DNA of 64,000 nucleotides from the NCBI GenBank assembly GCA_051306365.1, contig JBPPNC010000033.1:1-64000 (forward strand), in the 5' to 3' direction. A model generated the notes under the pieces. That model was given only the letters and a program-made list of their open reading frames with translations, ran no database searches and was not told the origin of the DNA. Below, piece after piece: positions 33,710 to 42,506 of this stretch (within the stretch, counting starts at the first letter, position 1; each line of letters opens with the position of its first letter). The DNA comes from Svornostia sp051306365 (GTDB lineage: Bacteria > Actinomycetota > Thermoleophilia > Solirubrobacterales > Solirubrobacteraceae). A program made the translations under genes and the position numbers.

Positions 33710-35389
33710 CTAGCCCACCATGTCCCGCGCCGCTGCGCCGGGAGCGATCATCGGATACACGTTCTCCTCGCGGGTGACCCGCACGTCCACCATCACCGGA
33801 CCCGGCGTGGCGATCGCTCGTCTGATGTCCTCGACGAGCGTCGTCTTGCTCTCACACCGGAAGCCCGTGGCGCCGTAGGCGTCGGCGAGCTTGACGAAGT
33901 CCGGGAACTGGCCCATATCGACCTGGCTGTAGCGCTTCTCCCAGAAGAGCTCCTGCCACTGGCGGACCATGCCCAGGTACCCGTTGTTCGAGATGAAGAT
34001 CTTGATGTCGATCCCGTCCTGCGCGCAGGTCGCGAGCTCCTGCATGTTCATCTGGACCGAGCCGTCGCCGGTGAGGCAGATGACGGTCTCGTCGGGCATG
34101 CCGACCTTCGCACCCATCGCGGCCGGAAGGCCGAAGCCCATCGTCCCAAGCCCGCCCGATTGCAGCCAGCGCCGCGGCCGGTCGAAGTGGAAGTACTGGG
34201 CGCACCACATTTGGTGCTGGCCGATGTCGGTGGTGACGATCGCGTCGCCGCCGGTGGCCTCGTACAGCGCCTCGACGAGGTATTGCGGCTTGATCTCGGT
34301 GCCCTCGCTGTCCTCGTAGCGCAGCGGGTGCTTCTCCTGCCAGCCGCGAATGCGCTCCCACCACGCTTCCAGGCGCGTGTCGTCGACGCCCTCGAGCGCC
34401 CGGTACTCCTTCACGAGCTTCGCCACGATGTTCTTGGCGTCGCCGACGATCGGGATGTGCGCGGGGATGTTCTTGCTGATCTCCGCCGGGTCGATGTCGA
34501 TGTGCACGAACTTCGCCCGCGGCGCGAACTCCGACAGCTTGCCGGTGATCCGGTCGTCGAACCGGGCGCCGATCGCGACGATGAGGTCCGCCTCGTCCAT
34601 CGCGTAGTTCGCGGTGCGCGTGCCGTGCATGCCGAGCATGCCCAGCCATTGCGGGTCGGGCGCCGGGAAGGCGCCGAGGCCCATGAGCGTGCACGTCACC
34701 GGGAAGTTGTCCAGGCGCGCAAGCTCCCGGACCTCCTCGCTGGCGTTCGCGTTGACCGCGCCGCCGCCGACATAGAGCACCGGGCGCCGGGAGCTCGCGA
34801 GCGCCTTCGCCGCCTGGCGGATCTGCTTGGTGTTGCCCTCGTGCGTCGGCTGGTAGCCGGGCAGGTGGATGTCGGTGACCGGCTCGTACGGGATGTCCGC
34901 ACGCGCGAGGTCCGACGGGATGTCGATGATGACCGGGCCGGGGCGGCCCGTACGGGCGAGATGGAAGGCCTCGTGGATCGCCCGCGGAATCTCCAGCGGG
35001 TGCTGGATCATGAAGCTGTGCTTGACGATCGGCATGGTGATGCCGACCACGTCGCATTCCTGGAAGCCGTCGGTCCCCAGCAGGTCGGTGCGGACCTGGC
35101 CGGTGATGAAGACGGTCGGGACGCTGTCCATCATCGCGTCGGCGATCGGGGTGACGACGTTCGTCGCTCCGGGGCCCGAGGTCGCGAAGCAGACGCCCAC
35201 CCGGCCGGTGGCCTTGGCGTAGCCGGCCGCGGCGTGGCCACCGCCGGCCTCGTGGCGGACGAGGACGTGGCGGATTCCTGCCTCATAGAAGGCGTCGTAC
35301 TGCGGGAGGTTCGCACCACCCGGGAGCCCGAATACGACGTCGACACCCTCCGCCTTCAGGCACTCGATCACGGCATCCACTGCACGCAT
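33710..35389 (-). CDS. ilvB: acetolactate synthase large subunit
   Basis: This ThDP- and FAD-dependent enzyme makes 2-acetolactate or 2-aceto-2-hydroxybutyrate from pyruvate. The 559-residue protein opens with VIECLKAEGVDVVFGLPGG, carries the catalytic Glu in VRHEAGGGHAAAGYA, and has the ThDP-binding GDGSVQMNMQELATC...SNNGYLGMVRQWQ block near residue 440. ATG 35389 has an unusually strong AAAGGAGG site. A hairpin begins at the predicted transcript start (35456-35435). Confidence 0.97.
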   Translation of the reverse strand: MRAVDAVIECLKAEGVDVVFGLPGGANLPQYDAFYEAGIRHVLVRHEAGGGHAAAGYAKATGRVGVCFATSGPGATNVVTPIADAMMDSVPTVFITGQVRTDLLGTDGFQECDVVGITMPIVKHSFMIQHPLEIPRAIHEAFHLARTGRPGPVIIDIPSDLARADIPYEPVTDIHLPGYQPTHEGNTKQIRQAAKALASSRRPVLYVGGGAVNANASEEVRELARLDNFPVTCTLMGLGAFPAPDPQWLGMLGMHGTRTANYAMDEADLIVAIGARFDDRITGKLSEFAPRAKFVHIDIDPAEISKNIPAHIPIVGDAKNIVAKLVKEYRALEGVDDTRLEAWWERIRGWQEKHPLRYEDSEGTEIKPQYLVEALYEATGGDAIVTTDIGQHQMWCAQYFHFDRPRRWLQSGGLGTMGFGLPAAMGAKVGMPDETVICLTGDGSVQMNMQELATCAQDGIDIKIFISNNGYLGMVRQWQELFWEKRYSQVDMGQFPDFVKLADAYGATGFRCESKTTLVEDIRRAIATPGPVMVDVRVTREENVYPMIAPGAAARDMVG

Positions 35390-35434
35390 GCTCGACCTCC
35401 TTTCGCCAACTCGCTGAGTCCACGGCCTCCAACG

Positions 35435-35456
35435 CCGGCCGCAGGACGGCGGCCGG
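35435..35456 (-). promoter_or_regulatory. 5'-end hairpin of the ilvBN mRNA
   Basis: CCGGCCGC pairs with GCGGCCGG over 8 bp with a 6-base loop. With the -10 box TACCCT at 35469-35464, RNA should start next to this stem. A 5' stem can stabilise mRNA; no leader peptide rich in Ile, Val or Leu was found, so attenuation is not supported. Confidence 0.4.
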
Positions 35457-35463
35457 ACGGTCC

Positions 35464-35469
35464 AGGGTA
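35464..35469 (-). promoter_or_regulatory. -10 box of ilvBN
   Basis: TACCCT on the minus strand, about 75 bases before ilvB. No convincing -35 was found. Confidence 0.4.
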
Positions 35470-35502
35470 CCAGCGGGGTCGAGCGGTTCCGGTGCCTGGA
35501 TG

Positions 35503-35802
35503 TCAGGCGGGTGCGGCGGATTCCGGGGCGAACATCTCGTCCGGCTCGGGATACTCGAGCTCGTAGCCGCAGCGCATGCACTTCGCCTCGTAGACCTTGC
35601 AGTCCTTGCCGCACTGCGGGCACAGCCGGATCGGCTCATCGCGCTCGTTGCGGTACAGCACCGCGCAGAGCAGCCCGATGAACGGGATCGCCGCGCTCAC
35701 GAGGAACCACACGAAGAACGAGCTGCCCTTCATCCGGCCGATCAACCCGCCGGCCAGGCCGAAGCACAGCGCGATGAAGATGTACGCGCCACCGGCGAGC
35801 AT
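35503..35802 (-). CDS. small membrane protein with C-terminal zinc ribbon
   Basis: The 99-residue protein has two hydrophobic segments (AYIFIALCFGLAGGLIG and FFVWFLVSAAIPFIGLLCAV) followed by a treble-clef style zinc ribbon, CPQCGKDCKVYEAKCMRCG, with four well-spaced cysteines. A short acidic tail ends it. Such fusions are common, uncharacterised proteins in actinobacteria; a quality-control or membrane-assembly role would be a guess. It starts 6 bases after the next-upstream small gene and precedes ilvB on the same strand, but ilvB has its own promoter. Confidence 0.75.
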   Translation of the reverse strand: MLAGGAYIFIALCFGLAGGLIGRMKGSSFFVWFLVSAAIPFIGLLCAVLYRNERDEPIRLCPQCGKDCKVYEAKCMRCGYELEYPEPDEMFAPESAAPA

Positions 35803-35808
35803 CGGGGG

Positions 35809-35991
35809 CTACCTCAAGACGCCGATGGCCCAGATCACGGCGATCACGGCGACGATGGCGAGCACCGGCCACAGCAGCGCCGAAACGAGCCCGATGACCG
35901 CCTTCAGCAGGACCCATGCCGCGACGAGCAGCACGACGACGGCGATCGCGCGGACGGTGAACGACGGGCCGGAGCGGGTGTCAGGAGACAT
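35809..35991 (-). CDS. small single- or two-pass membrane protein
   Basis: The 60-residue protein is almost wholly hydrophobic after the first 12 residues (AIAVVVLLVAAWVLLKAVIG, WPVLAIVAVIAVIWAIG). ATG 35991 lies 7 bases after a TACCCT -10 box, supporting a leaderless gene. No function is recognised. It is probably co-transcribed with the zinc-ribbon protein 6 bases downstream. Confidence 0.65.
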   Translation of the reverse strand: MSPDTRSGPSFTVRAIAVVVLLVAAWVLLKAVIGLVSALLWPVLAIVAVIAVIWAIGVLR

Positions 35992-35998
35992 GCCCTCA

Positions 35999-36004
35999 AG
36001 GGTA
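35999..36004 (-). promoter_or_regulatory. -10 box of the small membrane protein genes
   Basis: TACCCT on the minus strand, exactly 7 bases from the ATG at 35991. Confidence 0.5.
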
Positions 36005-36035
36005 CCGACCGGGAGCGGCGGCCCCGCAAGTGTCG

Positions 36036-36203
36036 TCAGTCGTACGAGCGCTTGAGGTGCGCAAACGGCCCGGTGGCGTCGCTGCGCAACGATGCGATGC
36101 GCAGCCGGGCCAGCCGGTAGCGGCGGACCTTCGCCTCGGACTCGCGGGCACACGCGGCCGTCGGCAGCAACACGTAGCGCGGGTGAGCGGTGGAGGTGGA
36201 CAT
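36036..36203 (-). CDS. small basic protein, 55 residues
   Basis: ATG 36203 to TGA 36036 encodes a basic protein: STAHPRYVLLPTAACARESE, then alternating Arg-rich helix-like KVRRYRLARLRIASLRSD and a TGPFAHLKRSYD end. The regular amphipathic pattern suggests a real gene rather than chance. GATGAT, 7 bases before the ATG, is a possible -10. The family is not recognised. It follows the frameshifted membrane protein gene by 54 bases on the same strand. Confidence 0.5.
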   Translation of the reverse strand: MSTSTAHPRYVLLPTAACARESEAKVRRYRLARLRIASLRSDATGPFAHLKRSYD

Positions 36204-36257
36204 GCGAAGGATCATCGACGTCGGGCGCCGCGAAGACGATGGCCCCCTGGCGCAGAT

Positions 36258-36933
36258 TCAGGACCGGGAGTGGGACACACTGTCGAGCTTTGCCCGACGA
36301 CGGGCCTCGTCGATCGCCAATCGCATCTCCGGTGGGACGCGTCGCCGGACCCGCCAGGTCGCGCCGGAGAACGACAGGTTCGCCACGGTGGCGAAGCCCG
36401 CCTCGTCGGCGCAGCGCGAGCAGCAGGTGCGCGGTGTGGTCGCCCGCCGGGAGCCCGGGGCCGTCGACCCGCACGCACCAGCAGAGCGCACGCCGGCCTC
36501 CGGGCCGGATCAGCAGCGCGCCACCCTGCCCGATCAGCCACACGCCGAAGGCCCCGTGCTCGAGCGCGAGCCCGGTCTGCTGCTGCAGCGCCCGCTCCTC
36601 GTGGTCGAGCAGGTCGCCGAGCAACCCGAGCGCCGTGCCCTCCGCCGCCGGGTCGGCGCCCGGCCGCCGCGGCGGGCGCACCACGTTTCCACCACGCTGC
36701 GCGTACAGCTCCGGGATCACCCAGGCGTGCGCCAGGCACGCGAGCGCCACCGGCAGCGCGAGCGGCTCGAGTGCGACGAGCAGCACCGCCGCCCCGAGGA
36801 ACGGCACCACGTGCGCGACCGTCGTCAGCGTCCACAGCCGGCCCGCGTTGCGCAGGCGCACCGGGTCCGCGCGCGGGCGCCACGGGACGGTCGCCGTCTC
36901 GGGGAGCGCCTCAACCGCGACCGGAAGGCCCAC
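36258..36933 (-). pseudogene. membrane-associated hypothetical protein, frameshifted
   Basis: Frame 1, from GTG 36933, runs VGLPVAVEALPETATVPWRP, with two hydrophobic stretches (LTTVAHVVPFLGAAVLLVAL and ALPVALACLAHAWVIPELYA), to DHTAHLLLAL. Meaning then moves to another frame, ADEAGFATVANLSFSGATWR, and ends at TGA 36258 with RRRAKLD. The join, near 36413, is explained by loss of two bases (CTGCGCGCCGAC to CTGCGCCGAC). It starts 8 bases after the preceding gene. Either a real frameshift inactivated it or the sequence has an error there. No family is recognised. Confidence 0.6.
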
Positions 36934-36941
36934 CGGGCGCC

Positions 36942-37166
36942 TCAACCGCCGCTGATCGGGCGGCGCAGGATGACCGTCGCAGCGCCGACGGGCAGCTCGC
37001 GGACCTGCTCGGCGTGCCCCGGCCCTGTCGTGACCATCGCGAGATAGCCCTGATCGAGCTCGGCGCGGAACGCCGCCGCGGCGGCCTCGACCGATGCCGG
37101 GTCGTCGGCGCGCCACTGCGCCACCGTCGTGTGGCCGGGGCGGTCCATGCGGTTCAGACGGGACAT
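36942..37166 (-). CDS. hypothetical small protein, 74 residues
   Basis: ATG 37166 has a good TGGAGG site 5 bases upstream. The protein has a helix-rich Ala segment (PASVEAAAAAFRAELDQGYL) and a C-terminal strand-like part (VGAATVILRRPI). No known domain is recognised. A TACCAT box at 37206-37201 could be its promoter. It leads into the frameshifted membrane protein 8 bases downstream. Confidence 0.6.
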   Translation of the reverse strand: MSRLNRMDRPGHTTVAQWRADDPASVEAAAAAFRAELDQGYLAMVTTGPGHAEQVRELPVGAATVILRRPISGG

Positions 37167-37256
37167 CGCTGCCTCCAGGAAGAGATCGGAGCCGTCCGCT
37201 GATGGTACGCCCGGGGCGCGCGCCGGCGACGAGCCTGGCGCGCGCCCGCGCTGCAG

Positions 37257-37733
37257 CTACTCGTCCTTCTCGAGCTCCGCCGTCTGCTCCTTGAGCTTCG
37301 CGTTGTTCTCAGAGATCGCCGGACTGTCGGTCACCAGCGCTTCCGTCGCCGCCTTCGCACCATCGGCGTCGCTGGCACCCGCGGCCGTCGCGATGTTCTC
37401 GAGATCCTTCTGGCCCTTCGTCAGCGCTCTGGAGAGCGCGTCGACCGTCGTCGTGATGTCGTCCTTCGGCGCGTCGAGCTCGCCGAGCATCGCGACCGCC
37501 TTGCCCGCGCGGTCGGCCAGCGTGGTGAACTCCGTCTCCAGCGCGGCGTCGGTCTCCTCGTCGGCGGTGCTCACCGTCTCGCCGATGTCCTGGCCGATCG
37601 CGGAGATGTCGGCCGTGACCTTCTTCGACGCGTCGATGAACTCGGAATTGTCCTCGCCGCCACAGGCGCTGAGCGCCAGCGCCGCAGCGGCGAGAGCCAC
37701 CCCGGTCCGCCGGCGAACGTGATGTACGGGCAT
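37257..37733 (-). CDS. small lipoprotein with helical C-terminal domain
   Basis: The 158-residue protein has a signal peptide with basic n-region (MPVHHVRRRTG), hydrophobic core and the lipobox LSAC, so it is predicted to be lipid-anchored at Cys-24 on the outer face of the membrane. The rest is acidic, Ala-rich and helical (IGETVSTADEETDAALETEF, LKEQTAELEKDE), probably forming a helical bundle. The family is not recognised. ATG 37733 has a strong AGGAGGG. It follows gatB by 89 bases but probably has its own promoter. Confidence 0.8.
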   Translation of the reverse strand: MPVHHVRRRTGVALAAAALALSACGGEDNSEFIDASKKVTADISAIGQDIGETVSTADEETDAALETEFTTLADRAGKAVAMLGELDAPKDDITTTVDALSRALTKGQKDLENIATAAGASDADGAKAATEALVTDSPAISENNAKLKEQTAELEKDE

Positions 37734-37822
37734 GTCGTCCCTCCTGCCCGCGCCGGTTCGGGCGGGCGCAGTGATAGAGCGAAGCGCGCGGACTCTACGC
37801 GGCGCGCCCGACGCGTCGGCGC

Positions 37823-39246
<1,424 letters not shown>

Positions 39247-39250
<4 letters not shown>

Positions 39251-40671
39251 GCGGCGACCTGCTGATCGAGACGCTCAAAGCCGAGGGCCGCCTCGAAGGC
39301 GTGGGCGGAGTCGAGCAGGCGGTTCTCGGCGAACGCGGGCGCGGCGAGCTGCAGGCCCGTCGGCAGGCCGTCGGACAGTCCGTTGGGAATCGAGATCGCA
39401 GGGATGCCGGCAAGCGACATCGGGACGGTGCAGAAGTCGTTGAGATACATGCTCAGCGGGTCGTCGGTCTTGGCGCCGAGCTCGAAGGCGACGCTCGGGC
39501 TCGTCGGGGTGACGATGAAGTCGAAGCGCGCGAACGCGGTCGTGAAATCCTCGGCGATCTTCGTGCGGACGCGCTGCGCCCGTCCGTAGTACGCGTCGTA
39601 GTAGCCGGACGAGAGCGCGTACGTCCCGAGCATGATCCGCCGCTTGACCTCGGGACCGAATCCGTCGTGCCGCGTGCGGGTGTACATCTCCATCAGCGTG
39701 TCCGCTTCGACCCGCTGGCCGTAGCGCACGCCGTCGAACCGTGCGAGGTTCGACGAGCATTCCGCCGGTGCAAGGATGTAGTAGGCGCTCAGGGCGTGCG
39801 GCGCGTGTGGGAGCTTGCAGCTCTCGACGGTCGCGCCCAGCTCCTCGGCGAGCTTGAGCGAGCGCTCGAATGCCTCCCGGACGCCCGGCTCGATGCCCTC
39901 GCCGGAGAGCTCCTCCGGCACGCCGAGCTTGATGCCGTCCAGGCGCTCGGCGGTGGGCAGCACGATCTCCTCGCGCAGCCCGATGCTCGTCATGTCGCGG
40001 CTGTCGGCGCCCTGGAGGTGGCGCAGCATGAGAGCGCTGTCGGCCACCGTACGCGTGAGCGGGCCGGCCTGGTCCAGGGACGAGGCGAACGCGATCATCC
40101 CGTAGCGGCTGATCGCGCCGTACGTCGGCTTGAGCCCGACGATGCCGGTGAGCGCTGCGGGCTGGCGGATGGAGCCGCCGGTGTCCGTGCCGAGCGCCCA
40201 CGGGGCGCTGCCGCCGGCGACCGCCGCCGCACTGCCGCCCGACGAGCCGCCCGGGACCCGCGCGCGGTCCCACGGGTTGAGCACCGGCCCGTACCCGGAG
40301 TTCTCATTTGACGAGCCCATGGCGAACTCGTCCTGGTTGGTCTTGCCCAGCAGCGGCGCCCCCGCGGCGGCAAGGCGCGCGACCGACGTCGCGGTGTACG
40401 GCGGCAGGTAGCCCTCGAGGATCCGCGAGCCCGCCTGGCTCGGCACGCCCTCAGTACAGAAGAGGTCCTTGATCGCGATCGGCACGCCCGCGAGGGGCGC
40501 GTCGGCGGGCGGCGCGTCCGCGGGCGCGGCGCCGGCCACCCAGGTGTACGCGTTCAGGTCGTCGGCCGCCGCGCGCTCGCGGTAGGCGTCGAACAGCTCG
40601 GCGGCGCTCAGCTCGCCCGCGCGGACGGCCTCCGCGGCCTGGACCGCGGTGAGGTCTGTGGGGATGCTCAT
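39247..40671 (-). CDS. gatA: aspartyl/glutamyl-tRNA amidotransferase subunit A
   Basis: GatA is the glutaminase subunit, which releases ammonia for GatB. The 474-residue amidase-signature protein shows the Ser-cisSer-Lys triad: Lys in PIAIKDLF near residue 74, Ser in GGSSGGSAAAVAGG near residue 150 and Ser in GTDTGGSIRQPA near 173. ATG 40671 has GGAGG 7 bases upstream. That ribosome site lies inside the end of a 75-bp repeat, which has replaced the expected overlap with gatC. Confidence 0.97.
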
Positions 40672-40820
40672 GCGCAAGCCTCCAGCCGCGAGAAGGAGCC
40701 TCTGGCGAGTGCTCGCAATGACACGCGAGCCCTTTGGGCGAGTCGTGCGCAAGCCTCCAGCCGCGAGAAGGAGCCTCTGGCGAGTTCTCGCAATGACACG
40801 CGAGCCCTTTGGGCGAGTCG
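40671..40820. repeat. two tandem 75-bp direct repeats between gatC and gatA
   Basis: Bases 40671-40745 and 40746-40820 are copies of one 75-bp unit and differ at one base (GCGAGTGCTCGC versus GCGAGTTCTCGC). They fill almost the whole gatC-gatA gap. Each unit contains the inverted pair GCGAGAA...TTCTCGC (perfect in copy 2), a CTCGCAATGACACG block and a GGGCGAGTCG end. A diverged third copy occurs at 59464-59521, so this is a dispersed element, not a local duplication only. On the minus strand the unit ends with the GGAGG that serves gatA. Confidence 0.9.
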
Positions 40821-40822
40821 TG

Positions 40823-41110
40823 TCACGAGGCCTGCGGACTCGGGACGAGGAACCCGTCATCGGAGACGGCCGGGGCGGATGAGAGCGCGACCTCGCGCGC
40901 CAGGGACGGCTCGGGCTCGTCCTCGCGCAGCGCGTTCTCGACGGTCACGACGTGCGACGTCGGCGCGACGTCGGCGAGATCGAGCTCGGCGATCTTGTCG
41001 ATGTGCCCGAGCACCTTCGACAGCTCGCCGGTCATGTGCTCGACCTCGTCCTCGGTGAGCTCCAGCCGCGCGAGGCGCGCGACGTGGAGCACCTGCTCAC
41101 GATCGATCAA
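40823..41110 (-). CDS. gatC: aspartyl/glutamyl-tRNA amidotransferase subunit C
   Basis: GatC is the small belt-like subunit that holds GatA and GatB together. The 95-residue protein has the family helix VARLARLELTEDEVEHMTGELSK split in two helices, then DVAPTSHV and LREDEPEPS. The TTG at 41110 was chosen: GGAGAGG lies 4 bases upstream, and it overlaps the preceding stop (TTGA). The gap to gatA is filled by two 75-bp repeats. Confidence 0.93.
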   Translation of the reverse strand: MIDREQVLHVARLARLELTEDEVEHMTGELSKVLGHIDKIAELDLADVAPTSHVVTVENALREDEPEPSLAREVALSSAPAVSDDGFLVPSPQAS

Positions 41111-41631
41111 CGTCCCTCTCCATTCAGCGGTACGGGGCGGTCGACGCCCGGAAGATTCAGCACGCGGTCGGTCTGCTCGCGCGAGAAGCGGCTGCCCGTC
41201 CGCTCGTCGCCGATCGAGATCCACGCGCCGACGAACATCAGCAGCGTGAATGCGAACCCGAGGTACGCCCCGGGCAGCAGGTCGACGCTCGTGTCGTCGG
41301 CCCCGACGCCGAGGCTCGGCTGGAAGATCAGGCGCAGCGCGACGCAGATGAGCCCCGCGAAGCTCGACACGACGGCGAGCGTCTGCAGGGCGACGGGGAG
41401 CTGGGGCGCCCGCTCGGTCACGGTGGCGACCGCAAGCGCGAGACAGCACAGCGCGGCGAAGATCAGCAGCGCGTCGGCGAACCAGCCGAGAGACGCGTAC
41501 CCCGTGCTCGTCGCGCCCACCACGGCGACCTGGCTGCGCAGCTCGAACCAGTCGGCGCCGAGCACGACCAGCAGGCCGACGGCGGCGACCGTGGCGAGGA
41601 TCTCCCCGAGACGCAGGCGCGCGAGGCTCAT
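41107..41631 (-). CDS. four-helix membrane protein of unknown function
   Basis: The 174-residue protein has four hydrophobic helices, about residues 10-30, 48-72, 80-105 and 115-140 (ILATVAAVGLLVVLGADWF, ADALLIFAALCCLALAVATV, LAVVSSFAGLICVALRLIF, AYLGFAFTLLMFVGAWISI) and a soluble C-terminus of about 30 residues. ATG 41631 overlaps the folD stop (ATGA). A TACGTT box 6 bases before the ATG, inside the end of folD, offers a separate leaderless promoter. It is embedded in the folD-gatC chain. No family recognised. Confidence 0.75.
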   Translation of the reverse strand: MSLARLRLGEILATVAAVGLLVVLGADWFELRSQVAVVGATSTGYASLGWFADALLIFAALCCLALAVATVTERAPQLPVALQTLAVVSSFAGLICVALRLIFQPSLGVGADDTSVDLLPGAYLGFAFTLLMFVGAWISIGDERTGSRFSREQTDRVLNLPGVDRPVPLNGEGR

Positions 41632-42506
41632 GACGCCAACGTAGCGCGTCGTTGCGCACGAGCGGCCTGCAGGGTGTTGCGCAGCAGCAGCGCGATGGTC
41701 ATCGGGCCGACCCCGCCGGGGACCGGAGTGATGGCGGAAGCGACGTCCAGCGCCGCGTCGAAATCGACGTCGCCCGTCAGGGTGGGCGGGGTCGTATTCG
41801 GCAGGCGGTTCATGCCGACGTCGATGACGACGGCGCCCGGCTTGATCCAGTCGCCCTGGACGAGATGCGGCACGCCGACGGCGGCGATGAGCACGTCCGC
41901 GCGGCGGCAGACCTCCCCGGGATCCCGCGTGCGGGAATGGCACATCGTCACGGTGGCGTTCGCCCCGAGCAGCAGCTGCGCCATCGGCTTGCCGAAGAGG
42001 TTTGAGCGGCCGAGCACGACGCACTCGGCGCCCTGCAGCTCGACGCCCTGCTCCTCGAGCAGCACCATCACCCCGGCGGGCGTGCAGGAGCGCAGGCCCT
42101 CCATGCCGAGCGCGAGCCGGCCGGCACTCGCGATCGTGAGGCCGTCGACGTCCTTGCCCGCGTCGATGCGGTTCGTCAGCTCGACGCCGTCGAGGTGGTC
42201 GGGCACCGGCAGCTGGCAGAGGATGCCGCTCACGGCGGGGTCGGCGTTCAGCTCGTCGATGAGCGCGAGCACCTCCTCGCGCGAGACGTCGCCGGCCGGC
42301 CGGTGATCGAAGCCCTTGATACCGACCTCGGCGCACGCCTTCTGCTTGCCGCCGACGTACACCGCGCTGGCGGGGTCGTCGCCGATGAGGATGGTCGCCA
42401 GGCCCGGCGGGGTCCCGTGCTCGGCCGTGAATTCGGCCACCTCCACGGCGAGCGCCGCGCGCAGGCGGGCGGCCGATGCCTTGCCGTCGATGATCGTCGC
42501 GCTCAT
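41628..42506 (-). CDS. folD: methylenetetrahydrofolate dehydrogenase/cyclohydrolase
   Basis: This bifunctional enzyme interconverts 5,10-methylene- and 10-formyl-tetrahydrofolate. The 292-residue protein has the catalytic Lys region SAVYVGGKQKACAEVGI, GILCQLPVPDHLD, DVDGLT, CTPAGVMVLL, the NADP site VVLGRSNLFGKPMAQLLL and TPVPGGVGPMTIALLLRNTL. ATG 42506 overlaps the pcrA stop by 4 bases. It ties to the ZTP-sensed one-carbon state that appears to regulate serC-serA elsewhere in the window. Confidence 0.97.
   Translation of the reverse strand: MSATIIDGKASAARLRAALAVEVAEFTAEHGTPPGLATILIGDDPASAVYVGGKQKACAEVGIKGFDHRPAGDVSREEVLALIDELNADPAVSGILCQLPVPDHLDGVELTNRIDAGKDVDGLTIASAGRLALGMEGLRSCTPAGVMVLLEEQGVELQGAECVVLGRSNLFGKPMAQLLLGANATVTMCHSRTRDPGEVCRRADVLIAAVGVPHLVQGDWIKPGAVVIDVGMNRLPNTTPPTLTGDVDFDAALDVASAITPVPGGVGPMTIALLLRNTLQAARAQRRATLAS
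41638..41643 (-). promoter_or_regulatory. internal -10 box before the membrane protein gene
   Basis: TACGTT on the minus strand, 6 bases before ATG 41631, lies inside the 3' end of folD. It may drive the membrane protein, gatC and gatAB separately from pcrA-folD. Confidence 0.4.

Noticed and set aside
35390..35500. Leader peptide for ilvB attenuation
   Set aside because: No short frame rich in Ile, Val or Leu between the -10 box and ilvB.
40671..40820. Tandem repeats as a CRISPR array
   Set aside because: Units of 75 bp abut with no spacers, there are two copies only and no cas genes.
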